Assembly: GCF_963666145.1 (NCBI RefSeq)
Contig: NZ_OY762614.1
Coordinates: 3,090,501 to 3,154,500 of the forward strand
Length of the DNA stretch: 64,000 nucleotides
Source of the DNA: an uncultured Desulfobacter sp.
GTDB taxonomy: Bacteria > Desulfobacterota > Desulfobacteria > Desulfobacterales > Desulfobacteraceae
Reading direction: 5' to 3'
Both the position numbers and the translations under genes were made by a program. The first letter of the stretch is position 1, and each line of letters starts with the position of its first letter. The notes below the pieces were generated by a model. The model searched no databases, was not told the DNA's origin, and saw nothing but the letters and a program-made list of their open reading frames with translations. Shown here piece after piece: positions 62,227 to 64,000 of this stretch.

Positions 62227-64000
62227 ATGAGAAGATGGATGAATTGTAACGAAATAAAACCAAAAAGAAATATTTTTCTTGGGGTCTGTTTGGTGGTCGC
62301 CCTGATTTTAAACACACCCTATGCAATGGGAGCTGAAACCGGAGACGAAGAGTCCCAAACAGACGTTCAGGAATTAGAACCGCTCACGGTGACAGGGTCA
62401 AAACGGTCAACCCGGCCGGATCTCCAACCCGACAGTTTGACCAATCCCTACCGGACCGAAGCCAGTACCGAGTTTGCCACTGAGGTGTTCACCCGGGAGG
62501 ATATTAAAAATTTTAAACCCAAGGACTTGAATGACCTCATTGACAAGGCCGCAGGGATCGATATCACATACCAGGGCCGAAAGAGTCCATATTTTATCCG
62601 ACAGCGGGGCGGCGGAAGTTTCACCTACATCATTGACGGTGCCGTGCTGCCCCCATCGGTCAACCGGATTCTTTACAAGTTTCCGGTGGCGTCCATTGAA
62701 GAGTTGAAAGTCGTCAGAGGCGCCACCTCTCTCACCCTGGGGCCGACCATCCCCATTGGTGCATCCAGTTCGGGATCAGGGATCAACACCGGGTTTATCA
62801 TTATCCGGACCCGGCAGCCGGAAAAAACCGAAGGCACCTTGCGCACCAGTGTTGAAAAGTCTGTGGGCGGACATCCGGTGGGCTATTCCGCAGACCTGTA
62901 TGTCGGTACCCGCATGAAGAACGAAGCCGGCACCGAGGCATATGTCGGCGTCCTGGGTTCTAAAATGGACCGGTCAAGCCAGGATACCTGGTTCGACGGC
63001 CAGGAGTCCTATGGGGGGATGGCCAATGCCGGATTCTCGGCAGGAAAATTCAACCTCAACATGATGGTGTACCAGGACACAGGACGGTTCGAGATGCAGC
63101 GCGGTGTCCTGGAGGATGGAAGCCTGGATGACGCCAAGTGGTACTACGACCCCCTGAAAGTCAGGGTATTGTCAACGGACGGGAGCCTGAAATGGACTTC
63201 AAATCAAGTAACGCTTTTTAACGTATTCAAAACCGATTATGAGCAGAATGAACATAACGGATACTTTGATTCCACAAGCGTTACGGAGAAAGAAGAGTAC
63301 ACCGAGGAGACATCCGGATTCGGCCTGCGTCACAATGCCCGGTTCGGCGGCACCCTGGTTCAGGCCGGAATTCAGATGTCCAGCAGCACGGGATATGGCC
63401 CCAATCTCAGCAAGGGCTACAACCGGTATGACACAACGGTCACAGGTTTTTCCGCCTCGGTGGAGCAGTCTCTTTTCAATAATAACCTGATCCTGGATCT
63501 TGGCGGCCGCTGGGATGAAAAACATATCGACAATTCCAGTGCGGCCAGGAGTGAAAGTTTGGCCAATGATGATGCCAACAATGATGTGGATATGGCCCCG
63601 GCAAAAGTGGTTGCCTTTGGTGCTCATTGGAAGATGACAGACCGGGTGACATTGGACGGCCGGTATTTTTACGGGGATCAGGGCACATCCGGTGATTTTG
63701 ACATGCGGCTGGAAGACGATGCAACGCCCCATGCAGAAAAACAGGAACGCATTGAAATCGGCCTGGGCGTAAAGATTGTTTCCTTTTTTAACCCGACCCT
63801 TACCTGGTTTCGCGTTGATACGGAAAATGAAAAAAGCGCCACATCCGACACCTATGAAACGGATACCGGCACCTATTATTATTACACCGAGTCCGACACA
63901 CTGCGGCAGGGAATAGAGTTGGCGGTTCAGGGAACGATTTGTCAAAATACTTTTTATAAAGCCAGCTGGACCTACATGCTTAAAAACGAGAGCACCAGCG
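62227..64000 (+). CDS. TonB-dependent outer-membrane receptor, partial
   Basis: The frame is open from the ATG at 62227 (GAAGGA 6 bp upstream; an earlier in-frame ATG at 62188 has no RBS) to the window end, ~591 residues seen. A signal peptide (~10-38, ending AMGA) is followed by a plug domain (LEPLTVTGSKRSTRP, FKPKDLNDLIDKAAGIDITY, SVNRILYKFPVASIEELKVVRGATSL) and the beginning of the beta-barrel. It imports a large ligand across the outer membrane for the binding protein encoded upstream. The C-terminus lies beyond 64000. Confidence 0.93.
   Translation, partial: MRRWMNCNEIKPKRNIFLGVCLVVALILNTPYAMGAETGDEESQTDVQELEPLTVTGSKRSTRPDLQPDSLTNPYRTEASTEFATEVFTREDIKNFKPKDLNDLIDKAAGIDITYQGRKSPYFIRQRGGGSFTYIIDGAVLPPSVNRILYKFPVASIEELKVVRGATSLTLGPTIPIGASSSGSGINTGFIIIRTRQPEKTEGTLRTSVEKSVGGHPVGYSADLYVGTRMKNEAGTEAYVGVLGSKMDRSSQDTWFDGQESYGGMANAGFSAGKFNLNMMVYQDTGRFEMQRGVLEDGSLDDAKWYYDPLKVRVLSTDGSLKWTSNQVTLFNVFKTDYEQNEHNGYFDSTSVTEKEEYTEETSGFGLRHNARFGGTLVQAGIQMSSSTGYGPNLSKGYNRYDTTVTGFSASVEQSLFNNNLILDLGGRWDEKHIDNSSAARSESLANDDANNDVDMAPAKVVAFGAHWKMTDRVTLDGRYFYGDQGTSGDFDMRLEDDATPHAEKQERIEIGLGVKIVSFFNPTLTWFRVDTENEKSATSDTYETDTGTYYYYTESDTLRQGIELAVQGTICQNTFYKASWTYMLKNESTS

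Noticed and set aside
63199..63945. A 248-codon minus-strand frame at the window end
   Set aside because: The plus strand encodes an unbroken TonB receptor through this region; the antisense frame is a by-product.

Overview
The window looks like chromosome from an anaerobic, Gram-negative sulfate-reducer-type bacterium of the Desulfobacterales (Desulfobacter/Desulfotignum-like). This is inferred from gene content, not from a marker gene. The supporting genes are a siroheme decarboxylase of the AhbA/AhbB family, a CbiK-type cobaltochelatase, a TRAP transporter next to a phenylacetate-CoA-ligase-like enzyme, several sensor kinases, and outer-membrane functions (Lnt, RlpA, a TonB receptor). No rRNA or tRNA gene and no CRISPR array was seen.

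Layout. 1-3.6 kb: the 3' part of a phenylacetate-CoA ligase followed by a complete DctPQM TRAP transporter, probably aromatic or organic acid uptake plus CoA activation. 3.8-6 kb: an exported protein of unknown function and an ornithine-type aminotransferase. 6.1-10 kb: a ZraPSR-like envelope/metal stress system, with a divergent sigma54 promoter of consensus sequence in front of the periplasmic chaperone gene. 10-13.7 kb: a small c-type cytochrome, then a GntR regulator directly upstream of trpB-trpA. 13.8-17.4 kb: mtnA, a long inverted repeat, an ahbB-like gene overlapping a B12-type radical SAM gene, and a DUF1178 gene. 17.5-20.6 kb: a zinc uptake operon (znuA-znuC-znuB-zur) behind a Zur-like palindrome. 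20.7-23.8 kb: a shikimate-kinase-like protein, an excisionase-HTH/PBP regulator and a secreted metallophosphatase. 23.9-33.4 kb, minus strand: ydgA-like, recD2, gmhB, rlpA and lon in a tightly overlapping run, then hsp20 and a soluble hybrid kinase. 33.5-38.4 kb: lnt and prfB (with the programmed +1 frameshift), an HD protein, a thiolase remnant, a DEDD nuclease, DarP and VanZ.

38.4-43.1 kb is a corrinoid uptake operon. It has a fused exported binding protein-CbiZ amidohydrolase, a second binding protein, a FecCD permease broken by one frameshift, and an ATPase. 43.3-46 kb holds a CGGC protein, a small orphan ORF and an SLC13 transporter. 46-50.3 kb is a scarred accessory region. It contains an IS5 transposase fragment fused to a truncated and frameshifted MarR-GNAT gene, a CHASE/PAS kinase that has HisKA but no ATPase domain, about 0.9 kb of mostly non-coding DNA with strong hairpins, and a small membrane protein. 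50.6-54.5 kb carries a complete cytochrome bo3-type quinol oxidase operon (cyoABCD), notable in an otherwise anaerobic-looking genome. It is followed by an AT-richer purT.

56.1-64 kb: a beta-propeller protein and cbiK on the minus strand. Divergent from them is a slipin-FecCD permease-ATPase-binding protein-TonB receptor operon, with the receptor running off the window end. Together with the 38-43 kb operon this gives two FecCD-family uptake systems with tetrapyrrole or cobalt-linked partners (CbiZ, CbiK), the main biological theme of the window.
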